Origin: Candidatus Melainabacteria bacterium
GTDB lineage: Bacteria > Cyanobacteriota > Vampirovibrionia > Obscuribacterales > Obscuribacteraceae
NCBI GenBank assembly: GCA_003153555.1
Contig: PLZS01000104.1
Coordinates: 1 to 43,667, forward strand
Direction of reading: 5' to 3'
Length of the DNA stretch: 43,667 nt
In this document: piece by piece, positions 8,631 to 15,136 of the stretch
Numbering within the stretch: the first letter of the stretch is position 1
Layout: each line of letters begins with the position of its first letter
Notes under the pieces: generated by a model
What the model was told of the DNA's origin: nothing
The model's database searches: none
Seen by the model: only the letters and a program-made list of their open reading frames with translations
Program-made: the position numbers and the translations under genes

Positions 8631-8636
8631 TATAAT
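8631..8636 (+). promoter_or_regulatory. Possible -10 box for lysC
   Basis: TATAAT lies 37 bases upstream of the lysC start in an A/T-rich stretch. No good -35 box sits 16-18 bases further upstream, so this is a weak call based on one hexamer. Confidence 0.3.
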
Positions 8637-8672
8637 CTGTTTATCTGATGGTTCGTATTTGGTGGCAGATCA

Positions 8673-9917
8673 ATGGGCAGGTTAGTTCAAAAATTTGGTG
8701 GCGCTACGGTTGCTGATCTAAGTCGCATACGCAAAGCCGCTGAAATAGCTGTTAAACAAGCCTCCGAAGGGCATGAAGTGGTAGCAGTGGTATCAGCGAT
8801 GGGGCGCTCAAGCGACCACCTGAAATCGTTAGCTAACGAACTGACTGATCAGCCCAATGCTCGAGAATTAGATATGTTGCTGGCCACAGGGGAGCAAGTC
8901 TCTGGCGCTTTGATGTCTATGGCCATCCAGTCATTGGGATGGCAAGCCCGATCATTTACAGGTTCACAAGCCGGCATCGTCACAGAGCATAGGCATGGCA
9001 TGGCGGGCATTCGAGACGTTCACCCAGAAGCGATCGAAGCCTGTTTAGCCAGGGGCGAAATAGCTGTAGTCGCAGGCTTCCAAGGCATCACTGACAATTA
9101 CGAAATCACAACTTTGGGTCCGGGTGGATCTGATACAACCGCGGTAGCCCTAACTGCTGCGCTTGCTGCAGAACGGTGCGACATTTACAGCGACGTGCGG
9201 GGAGTCTTCACCGCTGATCCGCACATCGTCTCCAATGCGCGATGTTTGCCTGCATTGAGCTATGAGGAAATGCTTGAAATTACTTCTTCTGGAACAGACT
9301 TATTAAGTCCCAGCTCGCTTGAACTTGCACTCGATACTCATATTCCGATCAGAGTTCGAGCCAGCCACAGACCTGAGGACCTTGGCACATTGATTACCCA
9401 TAAGTGGGTGGCACCTGATTACGCCATTTGTGCAGTTGCCGTCGATCGCAATCACGCTTCGCTTACTCTAACCACCACCACCCCCGGTGCGCAGACGCTA
9501 GAAGGCGTCTCGAATCTTTTCACGCGACTGCAAGAACTAAATATCTCCACCGATATGATGATGTTGCTCGCCCGAGAAGACGAGCCATCTCAAGAATTGG
9601 CTTTAACTGTCGATCGCAGAGCCATTGCACGCGTTAAGACAATTATCGAATCACTCTCAGAAAGCTTGGGGCAACCCAAGGTAACATTTGATACCACGAG
9701 CGCCAGAATTTCAGTAATCGGCAGACACTTGACTTCTCGCACCGACATCGTAGCTGGTGTTTTCGAAACCTTGCACGCAGCATCCATTCCGGTGCAACTT
9801 GTAGCAACAAGCGATATGCGAGTGACTGTACTTCTGCCGAATCACCACGCCGGCGAGGCCGTCAGGTTGATTCACAATCGGTTCAAGCTCGCCGACGGTA
9901 CGTTTGCCGGCCTTTAA
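8673..9917 (+). CDS. lysC: Aspartate kinase with C-terminal ACT domains
   Basis: Aspartate kinase phosphorylates L-aspartate, the first committed step to lysine, threonine, methionine and diaminopimelate for peptidoglycan. The 414-residue chain has the amino-acid-kinase domain (residues 1-~260) with KFGGATVAD at 7-15 (the family usually has KFGGTSV), LLATGEQVS, GPGGSDTTAVALTAAL and SDVRGVFTADP. Two ACT-type regulatory repeats fill the last ~150 residues, as expected for a feedback-inhibited monofunctional enzyme. GGTGG lies 7 bases before the ATG. There is no homoserine dehydrogenase fusion and no other lysine/threonine gene nearby. Which end product inhibits it cannot be told from the sequence. 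Confidence 0.96.
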   Translation: MGRLVQKFGGATVADLSRIRKAAEIAVKQASEGHEVVAVVSAMGRSSDHLKSLANELTDQPNARELDMLLATGEQVSGALMSMAIQSLGWQARSFTGSQAGIVTEHRHGMAGIRDVHPEAIEACLARGEIAVVAGFQGITDNYEITTLGPGGSDTTAVALTAALAAERCDIYSDVRGVFTADPHIVSNARCLPALSYEEMLEITSSGTDLLSPSSLELALDTHIPIRVRASHRPEDLGTLITHKWVAPDYAICAVAVDRNHASLTLTTTTPGAQTLEGVSNLFTRLQELNISTDMMMLLAREDEPSQELALTVDRRAIARVKTIIESLSESLGQPKVTFDTTSARISVIGRHLTSRTDIVAGVFETLHAASIPVQLVATSDMRVTVLLPNHHAGEAVRLIHNRFKLADGTFAGL

Positions 9918-10009
9918 TTAGTACTCAATTTGCTTCGGCGGACGTCTCGAACGACACTTTTCAGGAGTCGTCGCGTATAGTATTAACGTAGTTTCTGAGA
10001 GATAGGCGA

Positions 10010-10378
10010 ATGGCCCCAAATTTTGACAACCTGGTTAACAAAGGCAAGGGCTTCTTAAAGCAAGCTGCTGATCAAACCACACGAATTGCGAAAATCGGCA
10101 AGCTCAATACGAACGTCATGACCCTGCGATCCGAAAAGGGCAGGCATCTTCAAACAATCGGCGTCAGAGCATATACCCTGTTCACCGAAAACAACAAAAT
10201 TGATGGCACAGTTTTGCAAGAGAAAGTGAGAGACGAGATCGCTCAAATCGAGCGCATAGAAAGTCGCGTTCGTGAAATTGAAAACGAAATTGCTGATCTA
10301 CGCGCCAGCACTCAGAGTGTTGATGTCACCGACGTCACAGAAGAAGAAGACGAACACGAGAAGCCTAAACATGATTGA
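10010..10378 (+). CDS. Small coiled-coil protein, 122 aa
   Basis: I do not recognise a named family. The protein is soluble and almost entirely helical. The segment from ~65 to 105 (KVRDEIAQIERIESRVREI and onward) has the heptad pattern of a coiled coil, and the C-terminus is very acidic (EEEDEHEK). There is no signal peptide or membrane segment. The ATG at 10010 has only a weak GAGAG-type site upstream. Its last 8 bases overlap the start of the next gene (ATGATTGA), implying translational coupling to an exported TPR-like protein. A cytoplasmic structural or adaptor role is a guess. Confidence 0.7.
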   Translation: MAPNFDNLVNKGKGFLKQAADQTTRIAKIGKLNTNVMTLRSEKGRHLQTIGVRAYTLFTENNKIDGTVLQEKVRDEIAQIERIESRVREIENEIADLRASTQSVDVTDVTEEEDEHEKPKHD

Positions 10379-10910
10379 AAAGAGTTTTTGGTCCCAAGCT
10401 GTTTTGCTAACCGGCTTGGTTTTGCTGTGCAGTTTGCCAGCTCTAGCAGATGCAATTTCTCCAGCCATCACAGGTGATGGTAAGCAATATTCGAAAGACG
10501 TGGCGAATACCGCCTATTTTGGCACCGGCATCTCAGGTAGACTGACCGAGGCATCGAATCTCCGTTTCGAGGGAGAACAGGAAACTGCCGCGGCAAACTA
10601 TGACATTGCAATAAAAAAACTGGCTAAGGCTGTTCAATTGGATCCAGCCGATCCAACCGGGCATATCCTCTATGCTCGAGCGATTTCTGCCAAAGTAAGA
10701 TCATCCAGATCGCCTGATCCTACTTTGCTTGCGCTAGGAATACAGGAGTGGAAATTGATCTGGCACCACGATGCAGATTTGTTGGAACAGGTTGAAGGTA
10801 GGAGAGAGACAAGATCTTTGTCCAACCTTGCTAAAGCGATTGCTAAACAGCAAAAAGAGCACGGAGTTGAGTCGCAAGTGGCGACAAAAGACTCTCCTAA
10901 AAAATTGTAG
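10371..10910 (+). CDS. Exported TPR-like protein, 179 aa
   Basis: A Sec signal peptide is clear: MIEKSFW, then a hydrophobic core, then a cleavage-like LPALADA near residue 24. The mature part holds one or two TPR-like helices (ANYDIAIKKLAKAVQLDP, then THILYARA-like packing around residues 70-100) and a Lys/Gln-rich tail. I chose the ATG at 10371 because it puts the signal peptide at the N-terminus; the open frame extends to 10272 but that part lies inside the preceding gene. The start overlaps the previous stop by 8 bases, so the two are probably coupled. The likely location is periplasm or surface. Function unknown. Confidence 0.75.
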   Translation: MIEKSFWSQAVLLTGLVLLCSLPALADAISPAITGDGKQYSKDVANTAYFGTGISGRLTEASNLRFEGEQETAAANYDIAIKKLAKAVQLDPADPTGHILYARAISAKVRSSRSPDPTLLALGIQEWKLIWHHDADLLEQVEGRRETRSLSNLAKAIAKQQKEHGVESQVATKDSPKKL

Positions 10911-10984
10911 ATGGACTTGATTGCGTTATCACTGAAGCGATGAAGCTTCTTGGCGAATATCTTTGACGTATGCAATTACGTAGA

Positions 10985-11012
10985 GATGCCGGCAGGATGC
11001 CGGCGCTCCCAG
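10985..11012 (-). repeat. Palindromic intergenic repeat, GGGAGCGCCGGC family, copy 1
   Basis: On the minus strand this reads CTGGGAGCGCCGGC, ATCC, TGCCGGC: a fixed GGGAGC head and a 7-bp GCCGGCA/TGCCGGC stem. It lies between two convergent genes (the 179-aa exported protein and ilvE). Confidence 0.75.
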
Positions 11013-11022
11013 GTTCGATGCC

Positions 11023-11051
11023 GATGCCGGCATGGATGCCGGCGCTCCCAG
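11023..11051 (-). repeat. Palindromic intergenic repeat, GGGAGCGCCGGC family, copy 2
   Basis: This is a second copy 10 bases after copy 1 and in the same orientation, with an extra base in the loop. It ends 5 bases from the ilvE stop codon, so the pair of stems may also act on the 3' end of the ilvE transcript. Confidence 0.75.
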
Positions 11052-11056
11052 AAAAT

Positions 11057-12022
11057 CTAACGCTTAGATGGGATTTTGGTCTCGGATGTCTTTTTGCTGT
11101 TCACAGGTGTGAGCCACTTGTGATACTTCACGTTTTCACCGCGGCAAATTGAGATATATGCGTCCTTGATTTGATTGGAAATGGCGCCTGCACGTCCATC
11201 GCCGATTGGCCGCTTATCCACTTCGATAATTGGGGCAATTTGTGCACCGGTGCCGCAGAAAAAAAGTTCATCGGCAGTGTACAACTCGCTTCGATCGACA
11301 GTTCGAGAAACCGTTTTAAGCCCAAGTTCTGCTTCGGCAAACTCCATGATGCTACCGCGGGTGATGCCCTCTAAAATGTTTTCGGTGGTCGGCGTCGTGA
11401 TCAACTGTCCCCGCTTGACCATGAAAAGATTCATGGCACTTCCTTCTGAGACATGTCCATTTTCAGAAAGAACGATACACTCATCAAACCCGGCCATCAC
11501 AGCGTCCGTCTTGGCCAGAGCAGTGTTTGCATAAGCTCCTACTATCTTCGCGCGCGCCGGAATCGCGTTATCTTCCACACGCCGCCAACTTGAAACTTGA
11601 ACTTTCAAACCTTCGGCACCATGGAAATAATCTCCGAAGGGCACAGTGAACATGCAAATGTCACTTGGGTTGTTGTCTAGACTTGGGCCGACTCTGTGAA
11701 CAGTTTTATAGGCAGCAGGACGAACGTAAGTGTCGGTTCTAGGAGCGTTTCGACGCAGCAGCTCTACAGTAATTTTGCATAGCTCATCGACTGAATATTT
11801 GGTTTCCAAATACATGATCTTCACGCTGTCTGCCATGCGTTCAAAATGTTCACGAAGACGAAAAACGTAAAGCTCTTCTTCCTTCTCATTCCAGTAGGCG
11901 CGGATTCCTTCAAATACAGCGGTTCCGTACATGAAAGAATGATTCATGATATTGATGTTGGCTTCTTCAATCGGCACAAAGTTTCCTTTGAAAAAGGCCA
12001 ACGTCTTCTTTTCAGTTTCCAT
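11057..12022 (-). CDS. ilvE: Branched-chain amino acid aminotransferase
   Basis: This class IV PLP aminotransferase makes valine, leucine and isoleucine from their 2-oxo acids with glutamate, or runs in reverse. Typical features are FMYGTAVFEGIRAY near the N-terminus, TYVRPAAYKTV, the PLP lysine in IPARAKIVGAYAN (Lys ~159), GFDECIVLSENGHVSEGSAMN, and the C-terminal ELFFCGTGAQIAPI. The length (~321 residues) is that of bacterial BCATs. The frame also has a GTG 12 bases upstream (12034), but it has no ribosome site; the ATG at 12022 has AGAGG close by, at short spacing, so the start is not certain. The last ~20 residues are Lys/Ser-rich. No other ilv/leu gene is nearby. Confidence 0.95.
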   Translation of the reverse strand: METEKKTLAFFKGNFVPIEEANINIMNHSFMYGTAVFEGIRAYWNEKEEELYVFRLREHFERMADSVKIMYLETKYSVDELCKITVELLRRNAPRTDTYVRPAAYKTVHRVGPSLDNNPSDICMFTVPFGDYFHGAEGLKVQVSSWRRVEDNAIPARAKIVGAYANTALAKTDAVMAGFDECIVLSENGHVSEGSAMNLFMVKRGQLITTPTTENILEGITRGSIMEFAEAELGLKTVSRTVDRSELYTADELFFCGTGAQIAPIIEVDKRPIGDGRAGAISNQIKDAYISICRGENVKYHKWLTPVNSKKTSETKIPSKR

Positions 12023-12068
12023 TTTTCCTCTCACCCATTCGCGATTTGTATGCTTGTCTTCAGTTCAA

Positions 12069-12545
12069 CTAACCCGGCTTCTTGCTTTCACAGAAGCGGA
12101 TTCGATCGACAACGGCTTGCCTCTGACCGGCATCTGGTTTAAGCTCCAAAAACTTGCTAAAAGCTTTCGAGGCGTTATCCCACTCCTGGTCGCCTTCGCA
12201 CACAGTACCTAATTCATAGAAGGCATCAGCCAAAGTCGGTTCCAGTTCTGTGGCGGTGCGATATTCAACTTTCGCTTCGCTGAACTTGCTCAGTCGCTTC
12301 AAACACTTGCCAATTCCCAGGTGGCACGCCCCAGAGGATGGATACTTGAGGGACTGTTTGCGAAAGAACGCCAGCGCTTGTTCGGTATTACCCATGGTGA
12401 GTTGATTGTATCCACTGCTCAATGTTTTTTCCCAATCTGGCGGCTGTTTGGCGGCAAAAGAAGGCAGGCTTAGGAAGCCTGCCACTATGAATGTGATTGA
12501 GATTAAGAGTGAGCTGCGGAGTTTTGGATTAAATGCAAAAATCAT
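12069..12545 (-). CDS. Exported TPR protein, 158 aa
   Basis: The N-terminus is a Sec signal peptide (hydrophobic residues ~11-28, cleavage-like SFAA near 31). The mature ~125 residues are three TPR units, for example MGNTEQALAFFRKQSLKYP, KFSEAKVEYRTATELEP and EWDNASKAFSKFLELKP. It is a protein-binding repeat protein of the cell envelope. AGGA lies 8 bases before the ATG. It starts 27 bases after the stop of the CsgG-like gene on the same strand, so the two are almost certainly one operon. The TPR protein may be an accessory to the CsgG-like protein; this is inference from position. Confidence 0.8.
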   Translation of the reverse strand: MIFAFNPKLRSSLLISITFIVAGFLSLPSFAAKQPPDWEKTLSSGYNQLTMGNTEQALAFFRKQSLKYPSSGACHLGIGKCLKRLSKFSEAKVEYRTATELEPTLADAFYELGTVCEGDQEWDNASKAFSKFLELKPDAGQRQAVVDRIRFCESKKPG

Positions 12546-12572
12546 TTTCTTTATCCTTTCCGCTCCGTTTTC

Positions 12573-13661
12573 CTATTTTGTCTTCTTGGGTGAGAGCACT
12601 GTTCCCGTCGCGCTTATTGAGCGGGTCGGGGAGTCATTTCCAGGCACCGGTTGAACTACAACAGCCGAAACATCAGTTGTCACCTTGGTGACATTGTCAC
12701 CAACTTTGACACCAGAACCTTTGGTGATATTGCCAGTAGCATTATCCGTTTCGACTTGGCTTAGCTTGATGATCGCGATCGTGTTGACCAATTCTTTCAA
12801 GACTTTTCCACTAGATGGATCTTTGATCGTCTTGTAAGCACGTTGCACTTGCAAGTTGTCACCAGTGGCTAAACCATTGTTTTTGCCCAGATTGACGACT
12901 ACTTGGGTGCCGGTTACATCAGCGATTTTTCCTTGCACATTAGCAGCGGCAAGTGATTGATTGTCCGGAATTTTTGCAGCAAGTGCGTCTAACTGCGCTC
13001 CTAAACCGTCGACAGCCTGCAGCGTCGCTTCTCCGGCAATCGAACTGGCAAATCCAGAAGAGCCCATATCGAATCCAGCTCCGCCACCAAACAATGACAC
13101 GCCTTTGCGTAGTGATTCACCAGTGCCGTGCACAGCACCTAAAATTTCTCCGGTAGCTACATCAATGATGCGGGCATCAATAGCCACTTTGACAGTGCTT
13201 TTGTGGCTGCTTGCGCCGCCGAACATGCCGAGATATCCACCGTAAGGAACGTAGCCTAACGCACCAACTGCGCCACTTGCACTAACAGTTTTGTTTTCAA
13301 AACCAAATTGCGTGACTGTGCCGACGACCATTGCGTCAATACTCAATAACTTACCGATTTTGACAGCAGTTGCTGGATCGGCTCGGTCGCTGACCGAGAA
13401 ATTTTGTTCTTTCAAAATCGAATCGAGCATTTGTCGATCAACTACTGAATAAGTGCCGTCGTTGACGAGTTTGGTGATCAGCAGACTGACTATGCCTTTA
13501 CCAACATCGTACGTACCAACTTCGCCACCCTGAACGGCGCCGTACTCAAACGGCATAATAGCAATGCGTCTTTTCGCACCAGCCATAGCCATCTGCGGCA
13601 ATATCAAGTTCACAACGAAAAGAAGTGCGATTAGCATTGCACTGGTCTTACGCGCTTTCAT
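12573..13661 (-). CDS. CsgG-like envelope protein with C-terminal beta domain, 362 aa
   Basis: This looks like a member of the CsgG/FlgT-related family, whose best-known member forms the outer-membrane pore for curli secretion. A signal peptide (residues ~1-27, ending MAMA) precedes RRIAIMPFEYG. The core pattern follows: a nucleotide-fold-like VSLLITKLVNDGTYSVVDR, then LLSIDAMVVGTVTQFG, then VAIDARIIDVATGEIL. There is no lipobox cysteine after the signal, unlike E. coli CsgG, so it may be soluble periplasmic or anchored otherwise. Residues ~235-320 (GKIADVTGTQVVVNLG, GLATGDNLQV) resemble the C-terminal domain of FlgT-type proteins. AGGAGAG is 8 bases before the ATG. No curlin-like gene is present, so curli secretion is not implied. 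Confidence 0.8.
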   Translation of the reverse strand: MKARKTSAMLIALLFVVNLILPQMAMAGAKRRIAIMPFEYGAVQGGEVGTYDVGKGIVSLLITKLVNDGTYSVVDRQMLDSILKEQNFSVSDRADPATAVKIGKLLSIDAMVVGTVTQFGFENKTVSASGAVGALGYVPYGGYLGMFGGASSHKSTVKVAIDARIIDVATGEILGAVHGTGESLRKGVSLFGGGAGFDMGSSGFASSIAGEATLQAVDGLGAQLDALAAKIPDNQSLAAANVQGKIADVTGTQVVVNLGKNNGLATGDNLQVQRAYKTIKDPSSGKVLKELVNTIAIIKLSQVETDNATGNITKGSGVKVGDNVTKVTTDVSAVVVQPVPGNDSPTRSISATGTVLSPKKTK

Positions 13662-13701
13662 TTTATGTTCTCTCCTACCAAGATTGGAATTGGTTTCCTT
13701 C

Positions 13702-13715
13702 TGCCGTATATACGG
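13702..13715. promoter_or_regulatory. Perfect 14-bp palindrome upstream of the CsgG-like gene
   Basis: GCCGTATATACGGC is perfectly self-complementary and lies 41 bases upstream of the CsgG-like start. The spacing and dyad symmetry suit a dimeric repressor or activator site. It could instead be a short hairpin after the upstream gene, but no T-run follows. Confidence 0.4.
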
Positions 13716-13820
13716 CTAAAACGCAGGCACTAGCCTAAAAGTCTACCGGATTCGCTAGCGCCGGCGAAACCCCTTTTAATTAAGCCTGCGACTGGCACAG
13801 CCTTTAAGATTAATTTCTCG

Positions 13821-14498
13821 CTAATGTGCGGCGGGCTTACGATGCGTAGAAGGAGGCGCTGGTTTGGCGTCCCGCTGATTTTCGAGCTTACGTGTCAAAG
13901 CAACTACAGCCTTAAAATGAGGCGTCTCCGGGCTGATCGGTCGTAACAAAGCGATAGCTTCGTCGTATTTGCCGTGTTGCCCGAGAACGGTAGCTTTGAT
14001 CATGCGTTCGCGTGTCTCCATCTCAATCTCGATCGCTTGTTGAATCGGACCAACAGCGCGGTCACTCAATCCCGAAATCACGTCTTGAACAGCGTTATCG
14101 ACTAGTTTCTTGTTAAGTTGAGCTCCCGGAGTCAACGAAAAGTCTTGATTGTATTTTTGCAGGGAAACTGTGCTGATCACGTGACCCTCTGTCGTTTTGG
14201 TAGTGACAGTACCGTTGTAGCGAATTTGGCCGCTGGCCTGATCCAAGTTCTCTTTAATATTGCAGACTACATACCAGTCCGGGTTGACAGTGCTCAAGGC
14301 GACGTCTTGATTGTTTTGCAGTTGGCCGTTGATGCGATCGACAACTTCTTGCTCTTGTCCACTGCCTCCACCTGGCACGACCGCGATCCTGACCGGAGGC
14401 GCCTCCGCCAATGCTGGTTTGACAAGTGTCAGGACTACAAAGCTAAGTCCGATGCACCATAAGAAAATCCTTTTAGATCCCGACCAAGTAAAAGCCAT
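13821..14498 (-). CDS. Exported protein of unknown function, 225 aa
   Basis: The signal peptide is clear: MAFTWSGSKR, a hydrophobic core, then PALA before EAPP (cleavage near residue 31). The mature part begins VRIAVVPGGGSGQEQEVVDR, which recalls the start of CsgG-like or GNA1162-like envelope proteins. The pattern then is of mixed alpha/beta type, followed by a TPR-like HGKYDEAIALLRPISPE near the end and a Pro/His/Lys tail. I chose the ATG at 14498 because GGAGG (14507-14511) lies 8 bases upstream; the frame runs to 14555 but that part is inside a repeat. It precedes the CsgG-like gene by 159 bases on the same strand, so a shared envelope role is plausible. No named family recognised. Confidence 0.7.
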   Translation of the reverse strand: MAFTWSGSKRIFLWCIGLSFVVLTLVKPALAEAPPVRIAVVPGGGSGQEQEVVDRINGQLQNNQDVALSTVNPDWYVVCNIKENLDQASGQIRYNGTVTTKTTEGHVISTVSLQKYNQDFSLTPGAQLNKKLVDNAVQDVISGLSDRAVGPIQQAIEIEMETRERMIKATVLGQHGKYDEAIALLRPISPETPHFKAVVALTRKLENQRDAKPAPPSTHRKPAAH

Positions 14499-14506
14499 CG
14501 CTACAA

Positions 14507-14511
14507 CCTCC
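14507..14511 (-). promoter_or_regulatory. Ribosome binding site deciding the start of the exported protein
   Basis: GGAGG on the minus strand is 8 bases from the ATG at 14498. It places the signal peptide at the N-terminus and excludes the 19-codon extension that runs into the repeat at 14529-14552. Confidence 0.75.
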
Positions 14512-14528
14512 GATGTTGTTTGAGGATA

Positions 14529-14552
14529 GTCTATCCGAGGAGGGCCTATGCA
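14529..14552 (+). repeat. Partial copy of the ATCCTAGGAT / GCAGC repeat family
   Basis: These 24 bases are identical to 14563-14586, giving a 34-base period. They represent only the head of the element and lack the GCAGCAAGCTGC stem. They lie just upstream of the exported-protein gene. Confidence 0.8.
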
Positions 14553-14562
14553 CACTAGTGGG

Positions 14563-14605
14563 GTCTATCCGAGGAGGGCCTATGCAGCAAGCTGCTCGGC
14601 TCCTG
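14563..14605 (+). repeat. Dispersed repeat, ATCCTAGGAT / GCAGCAAGCTGC family, copy C
   Basis: The copy reads TATCCGAGGA, then GGGCCTAT, then GCAGCAAGCTGC, then TCGGCT. It aligns by hand with the reverse complements of 34328-34368 (about 30 of 36 positions) and 4315-4354. The stem GCAGC-aa-GCTGC is kept while the head palindrome has decayed. It lies between rnhA and the exported-protein gene. Confidence 0.65.
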
Positions 14606-14637
14606 TAGCCAAGCTGCACCGCTGCTTGCGGCCCGAC

Positions 14638-15069
14638 TCATGCTTGTCCTGCAAGATCCATAGCCTGATTGGCTAAACGATCCGCGTCTTTATTGTATGC
14701 ACGTCTGACATGAACAATTTTGAATTCCGAAAATCTCGTTGCAAGCGTGTCCGCTTTGCGAAACAAGGTTTGCAGATTCTCGTTCTTGACTTTATAAACG
14801 CCGATCATCTGCTTGACGATAAGCTCAGAGTCCATGCGCACTTCCACACGTCTGTAGCCCATTTCAAGAGCCTTCTCAAGACCAATTAACAGACCGGTGT
14901 ATTCAGCCACGTTATTAGTGGCCACTCCGATAAATTTGCTTAATTGAGCAACAATCTGTCCATCAACGGTAAGATATGCGCCAGCTCCAGCCGGACCTGG
15001 ATTGCCCCTGGAGCCGCCATCGGCATATATCACAAGCAGACCGTCCGCCAACCAACTCTCCTTGTCCAC
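14638..15069 (-). CDS. rnhA: Ribonuclease HI
   Basis: RNase HI cuts the RNA strand of RNA-DNA hybrids (R-loops, Okazaki primers). The 143-residue chain has the four acidic metal-binding residues in their usual settings: Asp17 in YADGGSRGNPGPAG, Glu56 in NNVAEYTGLLIGL, Asp80 in VEVRMDSELIVKQM and Asp130 in NKDADRLANQAMD. The short form without a long basic protrusion resembles the archaeal/Bacillus-type RNase HI rather than the E. coli one. The only plausible start is GTG at 15069, without a visible Shine-Dalgarno. It follows alaS by 67 bases on the same strand and may share its transcript. Confidence 0.93.
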   Translation of the reverse strand: MDKESWLADGLLVIYADGGSRGNPGPAGAGAYLTVDGQIVAQLSKFIGVATNNVAEYTGLLIGLEKALEMGYRRVEVRMDSELIVKQMIGVYKVKNENLQTLFRKADTLATRFSEFKIVHVRRAYNKDADRLANQAMDLAGQA

Positions 15070-15136
15070 GCGGGACTTGAGCGAATTATGCTTCCGTTAA
15101 TGTTTCAAACACACAACAAAGTGAACGCTTTTGATC

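Noticed and set aside
14638..15069. Fusion or second domain in RNase HI
   Set aside because: Length and motifs fit a single-domain enzyme.
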